Shown: one piece after another, positions 24,593-31,956 of the stretch
Layout of the letters: every line of letters begins with the position of its first letter
Position numbering within the stretch: the stretch's first letter is position 1
DNA from: Streptomyces sp. NBC_00483
GTDB lineage: Bacteria > Actinomycetota > Actinomycetes > Streptomycetales > Streptomycetaceae
Assembly: GCF_036013745.1 (NCBI RefSeq)
Contig: NZ_CP107880.1
Location: 8,742,001 to 8,806,000 of the forward strand
DNA: 64,000 bases
Direction of reading: 5' to 3'
Notes under the pieces: generated by a model
Database searches by the model: none
What the model was told of the DNA's origin: nothing
What the model saw: only the letters and a program-made list of their open reading frames with translations
Made by a program: the position numbers and the translations under genes

Positions 24593-26346
24593 CACGGCCG
24601 AAGCCACCGAGGCTCCCGCGGCTCGGCAAGCCGCGGCCGTCCGACGTCTCCGCCGGGCTCGTCACCGGCCTGTTCTCCATCCCCGAAGGCATGGCGTACG
24701 CGGCGATCGGCGGCTTCAATCCGGTCGCCGGCATCTACGCGGGCGTCGTCCCGACCGTCCTCGGCTCGCTCTTCGCGCGCACCGTCCTGATGGTCACCAC
24801 CCTCACCTCGGCGCTCGCGCTGACCTCGCAGAGCGCCATCAAGGAGGCCGGGCTCGACGCCAAGGACGTGGGCAACGTCGCCACGCTCGCCGTACTGGCC
24901 GGGACGGTCATGCTGCTGATGGGGGTGCTGCGGCTCGGCGTCGTCATGTCGTTCGTGTCGAACGCCGTGATGACCGGCTTCTCCACCGGCATCGCCCTCC
25001 AGATCATCACCGGCTCACTGAAGGACGCCACCGGCTACAAGCCGGGCCCGCACAACAAACTGGCTCAACTCGCCGACTGGGTCTGGCACATCGGAGACTG
25101 GCAGCTCGCCGCGACCCTCACCGCACTCGTCACCGTCGCCGCTTGGGCGCTGCTCCGGCTCGTCAAACGGCTGGAGGCGGTGGCCACCCTCATCGCGCTG
25201 CTCGCGGTCAGCGTCGGTGTCGCCGTCCTGGGCACGCACGTCGACCTGGCCCGCGACATCGGGCACATCCCGGCGGCGCTGCCCTCCTTCACCGCCCCAG
25301 ACCTGTCCGCCGTCGGCGCGCTGCTGCCCGGAGCGTTCGCCGTCGCCCTCGTCGGCCTCGCCCAGGCCGCCTCCATCGGCCCGACCGTCCCCAACCCCGA
25401 CGGCTCCAAGTCCTCCGTGAACGGCGACTTCGTCGCCCAGGGACTCGGCAACCTCGGCGGCGGACTGTTCGGCGCGCTGCCCACCGGCGGTTCCATGTCC
25501 CGCACGGGCGTCGCGGTCGGCGCCGGCGCCCGCACCCGCTGGACCGGTATCTTCGCCGGGCTGTGGCTGGCCCTCCTGGTCCTCACTCTCGGCTCCCTCG
25601 CCGAACGCATCCCGATGCCCGTCATCGGCGCCCTCATCATCGTCATCGGCTGCGAACTGGTCGTGGGCCGGCTGCCCGACATCCGCCTCGTACTGCGTAC
25701 GTCACCGCTGTCGGCGGCGGCGATGGTGATCACGTTCCTGGCGACCACGCAGCTGCCGCTCCAGCAGGCCATCGTGATCGGCGCCGTGCTGTCGCTGCTG
25801 CTGTTCTGTGTGCAGGCGGCCCGGCAGACGCGGCTCGTCTCCCTGCACCGGGACACCGATGGCGGCCACTGGCGCACCGGCGATCCGCCGCGCCGCCTAC
25901 CGCCCGGCGAGGTCACCGTCCTCGACTACGCGGGCACCTCACTGTTCGCCGAGCTGCCGCGCGTGGAGGCCGCGCTGCCCGACGTCCACGGGGCCCGGGA
26001 CGCGGTCCTGGTGCTGGTGGTGCGCACGCTGCCCGATGTGCCCTCGTCGGCGGTGGTCAAGTTCCTCGACCGGTACGCCCGCTCCCTGTCCGACGAGGGC
26101 GGGCGGCTGGTCCTGGCCGGGGTGCAGCCCCCGCTCGCCCGCCTCCTTGAGGTGTCGGGGCTCGCCGAGCGCCTCGGCGAGGGCGGTGTCGTACCGGCGC
26201 AGCCCGAGATCTTCGCGCCGGTGGAGCGGGCGGTCGCGGAGGGCCGGGCCTGGATCACGTCGCACGAGAAGGCACCGGATGGGAGCCCGGAGGACCGGTC
26301 CGAGTCCGCCGGGCCTCGGCCGCCCGCCGCCGATCAGCCGCCATGA
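24589..26346 (+). CDS. SulP-family anion permease with C-terminal STAS domain
   Basis: 585 aa from GTG 24589 (GTG 24577 possible; neither has a strong ribosome site). The membrane domain (~20-410) shows SulP features: SIPEGMAYAAIGGFNPVAGIYAGVVPT, TSALALTSQSAI, MSFVSNAVMTGFSTGIALQII, and NLGGGLFGALPTGGSMSRTGV. A cytoplasmic STAS domain follows (about 435-560; VTVLDYAGTSLFAELPRVE). SulP proteins import sulfate, or exchange sulfate, bicarbonate or carboxylates. The alkyl sulfatase 170 bp downstream on the same strand makes sulfate the likely ion; direction and coupling are inferred. Confidence 0.9.
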   Translation: MTRPKPPRLPRLGKPRPSDVSAGLVTGLFSIPEGMAYAAIGGFNPVAGIYAGVVPTVLGSLFARTVLMVTTLTSALALTSQSAIKEAGLDAKDVGNVATLAVLAGTVMLLMGVLRLGVVMSFVSNAVMTGFSTGIALQIITGSLKDATGYKPGPHNKLAQLADWVWHIGDWQLAATLTALVTVAAWALLRLVKRLEAVATLIALLAVSVGVAVLGTHVDLARDIGHIPAALPSFTAPDLSAVGALLPGAFAVALVGLAQAASIGPTVPNPDGSKSSVNGDFVAQGLGNLGGGLFGALPTGGSMSRTGVAVGAGARTRWTGIFAGLWLALLVLTLGSLAERIPMPVIGALIIVIGCELVVGRLPDIRLVLRTSPLSAAAMVITFLATTQLPLQQAIVIGAVLSLLLFCVQAARQTRLVSLHRDTDGGHWRTGDPPRRLPPGEVTVLDYAGTSLFAELPRVEAALPDVHGARDAVLVLVVRTLPDVPSSAVVKFLDRYARSLSDEGGRLVLAGVQPPLARLLEVSGLAERLGEGGVVPAQPEIFAPVERAVAEGRAWITSHEKAPDGSPEDRSESAGPRPPAADQPP

Positions 26347-26360
26347 TCCAGGCCCGGGCC

Positions 26361-26400
26361 GTAACAGGCAGCCCTGAGTCGTAACGGGCAGCCCTGAGCC
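26361..26400. repeat. 20-bp tandem duplication before the alkyl sulfatase
   Basis: GTAACAGGCAGCCCTGAGTC at 26361-26380 is followed directly by GTAACGGGCAGCCCTGAGCC at 26381-26400, 18 of 20 identical. It lies between the SulP stop and the sulfatase start at 26516, a position where it could affect transcription. Confidence 0.6.
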
Positions 26401-26515
26401 TTCCTGAACTGAACGGCTCCCGCCCGACATGCGATCACCCCCGACCCACCCGATGCTGAGACGGACCGGCGCCGCCACGCGCCGGCCGGACCCGATCCGT
26501 GAAACGGAGCGCCAG

Positions 26516-28339
26516 ATGACCGACGCCGCCGACCTGCCCTTCGACGACACCACCGACTTCGAGAACGCGGACCGGGGGTTCATCGACGCCCTCGTCCCCG
26601 CGGTCGTGAAGGGCGCCGACGGACAGGTCGTCTACGACAACGACGCGTACGCCTTCCTCAAGGCCGACTGCCCCGACACCGCGCACCCCAGCCTGTGGCG
26701 CCAGGCCCAGCTCTGCGCCCGCCAGGGACTGTACGAGGTCACCGAGGGCGTCTACCAGATCCGCGGCCTGGACCTGTCGAACATGACGCTCGTCGAGGGC
26801 GAGCGCGGTGTCATCGTCGTCGACCCGCTGCTGAGCGTGGAGACGGCCACCGCGGGCCTCGCCCTGTACCGGCAGCACCGCGGCGAACGCCCGGTCACCG
26901 GCCTCATCTACACGCACTCGCACGGCGACCACTTCGGCGGCTCGCGCGGCGTCCTGCCGCGTGGCACCGAGCAGGACGTGCCGATCCTCGCCCCGGCCGG
27001 TTTCCTGGAGCACGCGGTCAGCGAGAACGTGTACGCGGGCAACGCCATGACCCGCCGCGCGATCTTCATGTACGGCGACCGGCTGCCGAAGTCGCCCGAG
27101 GGCCAGATCAGCGCCGGCCTCGGCATGACCACCTCGAACGGCACGATCAGCCTCATCCCGCCGACCCTGGACATCACGCACACCGGGCAGGAGGAGACGA
27201 TCGACGGTGTCCGCATCGTCTTCCAGCTCACCCCGGGCACCGAGGCACCGGCCGAGATGAACTTCCTCTTCCCCGAGAAGCGGGCCCTGTGCCTGGCCGA
27301 GAACGCCACGCACAACATGCACAACATCCTGACCCTGCGCGGTGCCGTCGTCCGCGACGCCCGTGTCTGGTCCCAGTACCTCGACGAGGCCATCGAGTAC
27401 TTCGCCGACGCCTACGACGTCGCGTTCGCCTCGCACCACTGGCCGACCTGGGGCCACGACAACGTCGTCCAGTTCCTCGCCACCCAGCGCGACCTGTACG
27501 CGTACATGCACGACCAGACGCTGCGCATGCTGAACAACGGCCTGACCGCCCCGGAGATCGCCGAGGAGATCCAGCTGCCGCCGGCCCTGGAGAACTCCTG
27601 GCACGCGCGCGGCTACTACGGCTCCCTCTCCCACAACGTCAAGGCGATCTACCAGCGCTACCTCGGCTGGTTCGACGGCAACATCGCCCACCTCTGGGAG
27701 CACCCCCCGGCCCAACTGGCCCAGCGATACGTGGAGTTGGCGGGCGGAGCCGACGAGGCGTTGTCCAAGGCCCACGGCTACGTCGACGCGGGAGACCTGC
27801 GCTTCGCCGCCACCCTCCTCAATCACATCGTCTTCGCCGAGCCGTCCCGCGAGGACGCCAAGGAACTCCTCGCCCAGGTCTACGAGAAGCTCGGCCACGG
27901 CGCGGAGAACGGCACCTGGCGCAACTTCTTCCTGACCTCCGCGATGGAACTGCGCCACGGCGTGAACCCCATCGCCATCGACACCACCAACCCCGAGATG
28001 GCGATGGCGCTGACCACGGACATGCTCCTGGACTCCATCGCCATCCGCATCGACGGCCCCCGCGCCTGGGACGAGAACCTCACCGTCGACCTCGTCCTGA
28101 CCGACGAGAACACCCGGCACCGCCTCACCCTCCACAACGGCGCCCTCACCCACCGCACGACGGCCGCCGCCAAGCCCTCCGCGGACCTGACCCTCACCCT
28201 CACCAAGCCCCAACTCCTGGGCATCCTCGCCGGAAAGGGCCTCGACGGCGTGAGCGTGGACGGCGACCCGAAGGCCCTCGCCACCCTCTTCTCGTACGTC
28301 ACCGAACCCGACAAGGCGTTCCCGATCGTCACGCCCTGA
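26516..28339 (+). CDS. Alkyl/aryl sulfatase, metallo-beta-lactamase fold (SdsA1 type)
   Basis: 607 aa from ATG 26516; an upstream in-frame ATG at 26429 would add an unlikely Arg/Pro-rich leader. The N-terminal metallo-beta-lactamase domain has THSHGDHFGG at 133-142 (His134, His136, Asp138, His139) and the rest of the binuclear zinc site further on (LCLAENATHNMHN; ASHHWPTWG). A helical dimerisation region and a C-terminal SCP-2-like lipid-binding domain (~490-607) complete the SdsA1 layout. SdsA1 hydrolyses primary alkyl sulfates such as dodecyl sulfate to alcohol and sulfate. No signal peptide is seen, unlike periplasmic SdsA1, so it should be cytoplasmic. Confidence 0.9.
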   Translation: MTDAADLPFDDTTDFENADRGFIDALVPAVVKGADGQVVYDNDAYAFLKADCPDTAHPSLWRQAQLCARQGLYEVTEGVYQIRGLDLSNMTLVEGERGVIVVDPLLSVETATAGLALYRQHRGERPVTGLIYTHSHGDHFGGSRGVLPRGTEQDVPILAPAGFLEHAVSENVYAGNAMTRRAIFMYGDRLPKSPEGQISAGLGMTTSNGTISLIPPTLDITHTGQEETIDGVRIVFQLTPGTEAPAEMNFLFPEKRALCLAENATHNMHNILTLRGAVVRDARVWSQYLDEAIEYFADAYDVAFASHHWPTWGHDNVVQFLATQRDLYAYMHDQTLRMLNNGLTAPEIAEEIQLPPALENSWHARGYYGSLSHNVKAIYQRYLGWFDGNIAHLWEHPPAQLAQRYVELAGGADEALSKAHGYVDAGDLRFAATLLNHIVFAEPSREDAKELLAQVYEKLGHGAENGTWRNFFLTSAMELRHGVNPIAIDTTNPEMAMALTTDMLLDSIAIRIDGPRAWDENLTVDLVLTDENTRHRLTLHNGALTHRTTAAAKPSADLTLTLTKPQLLGILAGKGLDGVSVDGDPKALATLFSYVTEPDKAFPIVTP

Positions 28340-28359
28340 TCCAAACGACGGGCCCTGGA

Positions 28360-29202
28360 TCAGACCTTGCGCCAGCGGGCGTTCGCCCAGGAGAACGCGC
28401 CGAAGGCCATGAGGCCGAGCGCGATCAACGCCAGCAGCCAGGGCCCGACGGGAGTATCGGTGAAGGCGCGCAGGGTGTCGTCCATGCCCTTGGCCTTGCC
28501 GGGCTCGTGGCGGACGGCCGCGACGATGGCGAAGGCGCCGGCGACACAGAAGACCGCGCCCCGTGCCGTGCCGCCGAAGACCCCGGTCACATCGACCGCC
28601 TGTCGGGGCCGCTTCGACATCTCGGACATCCTCAGATGCTTGTGGAACTTACGCAGAAGGGCCCTGACGGCGAGCCACAGGCCGGCCACGGCCAGCGCGG
28701 CACCGGCGACCCCCACGATCCACGTGCCGCCGGGCCAGTCCAGCGCCTTGGCCGTGACATCCTGCGAGTCCTTGTCCGAGCTGCCACTGCCGCTGCCCTT
28801 GCTCCCGGCCGCGTAGCTGAGCACGGAGTACGAGACGAATCCGTAGAACACGCAACGGGCCCCGGACATCGCCCGCTTGCTCGCCTTACGGCCGTCAGGT
28901 CCCGCCTGCCCGAACGCCGCCTCGGTCAGCCGCCACAGCGCCATCCCCGCCAGGGCGATGCCGAGAAGCCACAACAGGGCGGTACCGAAAGGCTTCTGGG
29001 CGATCTCGGTGACCGCGCCGCCCCGGTCCGCCTGCTGACCTTCGCTGTCGGAGAAGGCGATCCGCAGGGCCAGGACGCCGATCAGGACGTAGAGGACTCC
29101 CCGAGCGACGAAGCCCGCACGGGCTCCTGCCGCGACCGCGTTGCTGTTCGCTGCGCGACGCGCGTGACCGCGTCCGTGTGCTGGTGCCCATCGAGTGGCC
29201 AT
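28360..29202 (-). CDS. DUF1206 membrane protein
   Basis: 280 aa from ATG 29200-29202; the frame stays open upstream but without normal codon bias. Three DUF1206 repeats, each a pair of TM helices: residues ~25-95 (ARAGFVARGVLYVLIGVLAL), ~105-190 (GARCVFYGFVSYSVLSYAAG) and ~205-275 (GTARGAVFCVAGAFAIVAAV, LLALIALGLMAFGAFSWANARW). A Gly/Ser/Asp loop (SKGSGSGSSDKDS) separates helices in the middle repeat. The family is common in actinomycetes and has no established function. It ends 20 bp from the convergent sulfatase; nothing else links the two. Confidence 0.87.
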   Translation of the reverse strand: MATRWAPAHGRGHARRAANSNAVAAGARAGFVARGVLYVLIGVLALRIAFSDSEGQQADRGGAVTEIAQKPFGTALLWLLGIALAGMALWRLTEAAFGQAGPDGRKASKRAMSGARCVFYGFVSYSVLSYAAGSKGSGSGSSDKDSQDVTAKALDWPGGTWIVGVAGAALAVAGLWLAVRALLRKFHKHLRMSEMSKRPRQAVDVTGVFGGTARGAVFCVAGAFAIVAAVRHEPGKAKGMDDTLRAFTDTPVGPWLLALIALGLMAFGAFSWANARWRKV

Positions 29203-29289
29203 GTCCCACCGAATGCCCCGGGAACGGGAGGCGAAGCATCTGGCCGAACAGCAGTGAGGTCGCGGGACGAGCGTTACCCGATTCACGGC

Positions 29290-29314
29290 AACGGGCCGCG
29301 GTTCGTGGCCCGTT
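29290..29314. promoter_or_regulatory. Small inverted repeat in a 298-bp divergent gap
   Basis: AACGGGCC (29290-29297) pairs with GGCCCGTT (29307-29314) across a 9-base loop. It lies in the region 29203-29500 between the divergent DUF1206 and small membrane protein genes. It could be an operator or a minor hairpin; the rest of the gap shows nothing clear. Confidence 0.35.
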
Positions 29315-29500
29315 GACGCATGAACGACGGATGGCGGGGCACTCGGACCGGGCACGAGGAATCCAGCGGCCGCTGAACGCGCGGTCGGCTGGGATGCCAC
29401 CCCGGCCCGGGACACACGGACGGGCAGGTACCGGGTGAGGCGGGTCCGGCAGGACGAGGATCCGTACGCACCGAAGAGCCTTTGAGATCGGAACCCGAAA

Positions 29501-29656
29501 ATGATTGTCCTCGGCGCCATCTTGCTCATCATCGGCCTGCTGGTCGGTATTTCGCTGCTTACGATCGTCGGCAGTGTGCTCGTCGTGGTCGGCGCGGTTC
29601 TGTGGATCGCCGGTTCGACGGGCCGCGCGGTCGGCGGGCGCAAGCACTACTTCTGA
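29501..29656 (+). CDS. Small membrane protein (DUF6131-like)
   Basis: 51 aa, ATG 29501 to TGA 29656. Two closely spaced hydrophobic helices, IVLGAILLIIGLLVGISLL and VGSVLVVVGAVLWIAG, then a basic tail GRAVGGRKHYF. Length, glycine-rich helices and tail match the small actinobacterial membrane proteins of the DUF6131 type; function unknown. A strong hairpin terminator at 29693-29727 follows at once, which supports a short independent transcript. The gene sits alone between divergent DUF1206 and a convergent TetR. Confidence 0.75.
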   Translation: MIVLGAILLIIGLLVGISLLTIVGSVLVVVGAVLWIAGSTGRAVGGRKHYF

Positions 29657-29692
29657 CAAGCGCTACTTCTGAGTTGCACCCTGTGTGGTTGT

Positions 29693-29727
29693 GGCACGGC
29701 GGGCGCGCCCTTTGCGCCCGCCGTGCC
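29693..29727 (+). terminator. Terminator after the small membrane protein
   Basis: Perfect 14-bp stem GGCACGGCGGGCGC (29693-29706) and GCGCCCGCCGTGCC (29714-29727) with a 7-nt loop, 37 bases after the stop at 29656 and before the convergent TetR stop at 29793. Confidence 0.85.
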
Positions 29728-29792
29728 GTTGCGCTCAAGTGTGCATCGCTCGACGCAAGTTGAACTTCTCACCCGGCTCTGTACACCCGCAG

Positions 29793-30362
29793 TCAGGGTG
29801 AACGCAGGACTTGCATGAACTGGTCCGCAAGCGCCTTGGTGTCGATGCCGCTCGCGTCGTGCCCGGTGAGGATGCGGAAGAAGGGTGGCCCGATCAGGAG
29901 CGCGGTCGCCTGTTCCGCGGACAGGGCGGTGTTGCCGGCGGTGCGAGCCGTTTCCACTGTTGCCGCGGCGCTCTCTCCGAGGATGTCCCGGGAGGCCAGT
30001 AGAAGCGCGACGTCCGGATCGTGCTGGGCCTCCCCGATGAGGGCCCGGTAGGCCGCTCCAGCGTGCGAGTGCGCCAGGAAGGCGACGAGGGCGTCGAGGT
30101 AGGTCTCCACGTCCTTGCGGGCGTCACCGCTGCGAGGCACCGCCAGTTCTTGCTGGGCGTCGAGCACGCTCGCCTCGTACAGGACCTCTGCCTTGTTCGA
30201 CCACCAGCGGTACACGGTCTGCCGGCCCACGCCTGCCCGCTCCGCGATGCCCTTCATCGTCAGTGCCGCATAGCCGACTTCGACCAAGAGGTCGTCAACG
30301 GCGTGCAGCACGGCGGTCCGTGCGCTCTCACTGCGCGGTCGTCCACGGCCGCTGCCATCCAT
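29793..30362 (-). CDS. TetR-family regulator of the adjacent O-methyltransferase
   Basis: 189 aa from ATG 30360-30362 (GAGGG just upstream; ATG 30365 is also in frame). TetR HTH: RTAVLHAVDDLLVEVGYAALTMKGIAERAGVGRQTVYRWWSNKAEVLYEA; the C-terminal TetR_C domain resembles those of actinobacterial regulators that sense small aromatic or lipid ligands. The 20-bp-arm palindrome at 30379-30428 fills the promoter gap between it and the divergent methyltransferase, so it almost surely controls both. Confidence 0.88.
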   Translation of the reverse strand: MDGSGRGRPRSESARTAVLHAVDDLLVEVGYAALTMKGIAERAGVGRQTVYRWWSNKAEVLYEASVLDAQQELAVPRSGDARKDVETYLDALVAFLAHSHAGAAYRALIGEAQHDPDVALLLASRDILGESAAATVETARTAGNTALSAEQATALLIGPPFFRILTGHDASGIDTKALADQFMQVLRSP

Positions 30363-30378
30363 CATGCCCTCACTATAA

Positions 30379-30428
30379 ACGAGACACCGTGCACCGCATG
30401 TGCTACTTTGCGGTGCACGGTGTCTCGT
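30379..30428. promoter_or_regulatory. Long perfect inverted repeat, TetR operator
   Basis: Left arm 30379-30398 (ACGAGACACCGTGCACCGCA) is repeated exactly inverted at 30409-30428 with a 10-bp spacer. Each arm contains its own palindrome (GTGCAC), so the site may hold two TetR dimers. It fills the gap between the divergent TetR and methyltransferase genes. Confidence 0.85.
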
Positions 30429-30472
30429 AAATGTGAACGTCGTGACTGGCCCCACCACTCAAGGAGCGAACC

Positions 30473-31138
30473 ATGACCGCATCGCCCTGCACCCTTGCCG
30501 AACCACGTGTCGCCGCGGCCCTGGACCGGATGTTCGAGGCCGCAGCGCGCGACGAACAGGCCGCGGGACCTCTCGGGGCCCAGCAGTTCGCCGAGCGGGA
30601 CAAGCTGACGGCCCAGCAACTCGCCGACGTCGCACAGGACGTCTACATGCCGGTCTCCGCAGAGGGCGGCAAGCTGCTCTACAACCTGGTACGAGCCGCC
30701 AGGCCGGCCACGGTCGTCGAGTTCGGGACCTCGTACGGGATCTCCACGGTGCACTTGGCCGCGGCCGTCCGCGACAACGCGGTTGGTCAGGTCATCACCA
30801 CTGAGATGAACCACGCCAAGGCGGCGGCTGCGCGGGACACCTTTACCGCCACCGGCCTCGACGACGTGATCACCGTGCTGGAGGGCGACGCCCTGGAAAC
30901 GCTTGCCGGACTGCAAAAGCCGGTCGATTTCCTGTTCCTGGACGGGTGGAAGGACCTGTGCCTGCCCGTGCTGCAACTCCTCGAGCCGCATCTCGCCCCG
31001 GGAACCCTCGTCGTCGCCGACGACGTCGAACTGCCCGACCTCGGCCCCTACTTGGACCACATTCGCGACACCGCCAACGGCTACCACAGTGTCACCTTCC
31101 CTGTGGAGGACGGCTTGGAGATCAGCTGTCGCTTGTAA
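30473..31138 (+). CDS. SAM-dependent O-methyltransferase
   Basis: 221 aa from ATG 30473 (AAGGAG upstream). Class I methyltransferase related to the catechol/caffeoyl-CoA O-methyltransferase group. Motif I is VVEFGTSYGISTVHLAAAV; the acidic end of beta-2 is ITTEMNHAKA; DFLFLDGWKDLCLPVLQLLEP and LVVADDVELPDLGPYLDHIR carry the acidic residues that bind the metal and SAM in this family. It is single, divergent from TetR, and likely induced by its acceptor, perhaps a phenol or similar hydroxyl compound. Substrate unknown. Confidence 0.87.
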   Translation: MTASPCTLAEPRVAAALDRMFEAAARDEQAAGPLGAQQFAERDKLTAQQLADVAQDVYMPVSAEGGKLLYNLVRAARPATVVEFGTSYGISTVHLAAAVRDNAVGQVITTEMNHAKAAAARDTFTATGLDDVITVLEGDALETLAGLQKPVDFLFLDGWKDLCLPVLQLLEPHLAPGTLVVADDVELPDLGPYLDHIRDTANGYHSVTFPVEDGLEISCRL

Positions 31139-31232
31139 GTGAAATGGGGGAGGGGGAGTGGGCTCTTTCGTCCGGCGGCGGACTCCACGAGACTGAGGCC
31201 GTCCAGGACGCCGAAGACGGGGGCCTCGCGAA

Positions 31233-31517
31233 ATGGCGAACTTTTTCATGACCGGCGCCGCGATGTTGGCTCGGCACGCAGATGAAAAGCTTGCTCAACG
31301 CAAGCGTGAGTCACGTCGTCGGGCCGGAGCCGAGGGGCGCCGCAGCGCCGAAGCGGCCAGACGCCAGAGCGTCAACAACACCCTGGACGAACTCCGCCGC
31401 AAGCTGACCCTCGGCATGATCAGCCGCAAGGAATTCGACGAAGCTGTCGCCTCTTCGGGGAACCAGGGGCTGAGCCCCAAAGGCGCGGCGTTCACGCCAC
31501 CCCCACTGCAGCCGTAG
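31233..31517 (+). CDS. Small basic protein with C-terminal SHOCT-like motif
   Basis: 94 aa from ATG 31233. A basic, alanine-rich coiled segment (RHADEKLAQRKRESRRRAGA) is followed by NTLDELRRKLTLGMISRKEFDEAV, close to the SHOCT motif (a short C-terminal helix pair often joined to membrane or phage proteins). No TM or signal. No function is established. It lies 94 bp after the methyltransferase on the same strand and ends at a strong hairpin, so it may be the last gene of that transcript. Confidence 0.7.
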   Translation: MANFFMTGAAMLARHADEKLAQRKRESRRRAGAEGRRSAEAARRQSVNNTLDELRRKLTLGMISRKEFDEAVASSGNQGLSPKGAAFTPPPLQP

Positions 31518-31532
31518 AGGCGTACGCAGGTG

Positions 31533-31570
31533 GGAGCCCCGCGACGACGGGGGATGCATCGCGGGGCTCC
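31533..31570 (+). terminator. Terminator hairpin after the SHOCT-like gene
   Basis: 12-bp perfect stem GGAGCCCCGCGA (31533-31544) and TCGCGGGGCTCC (31559-31570), 14-nt loop, starting 16 bases after the stop codon. Confidence 0.8.
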
Positions 31571-31956
31571 GGTCCTATTCTGGCACGGACTTACTCGTGC
31601 GTAACCCCGGGGGAGCGGATGGATGGCCGGAGCCGCGCGGGCGGCGATGCGGCTCTGCCTCCCATGTCGACGCCGGTCCGTCCGGGCCCGCTGGAGCCGC
31701 GCCAAACCAATTCGGCGCGGACCCAGCAACCCCGCCCGTCTGCGCGAATACGAGCGGGGTACTCCCGCTCCCCGCTGTCGCAGAGGGCACCCGCGCGAGG
31801 AGACGGTGGGGGAGCTGTCCGTCCTCGCGCTCGACGGCCGCCATCGATCGCCATGACCGGTGGCGGCTGTTCCAACCCGACGAGTGCCCCTTCTGGTTGA
31901 GGGCATGCCGGGGGTCGGGTGGGCGAGACGAATGCCTCGCCCTGCATCGCTGCCTG
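31571..31956. other. 386-bp region with no recognised gene
   Basis: Frames are open on both strands because of GC content, but none shows normal codon bias plus a start site, and the translations match nothing I know. It separates the terminator at 31533-31570 from the convergent stop of the DHA2 transporter. It could be a decayed gene or a noncoding locus. Confidence 0.35.

Noticed and set aside
26695..29316. An 873-codon plus-strand frame over the sulfatase and DUF1206 genes
   Set aside because: It is a shifted frame of the sulfatase with Arg/Pro-rich composition and no family motif, then runs antisense to DUF1206.
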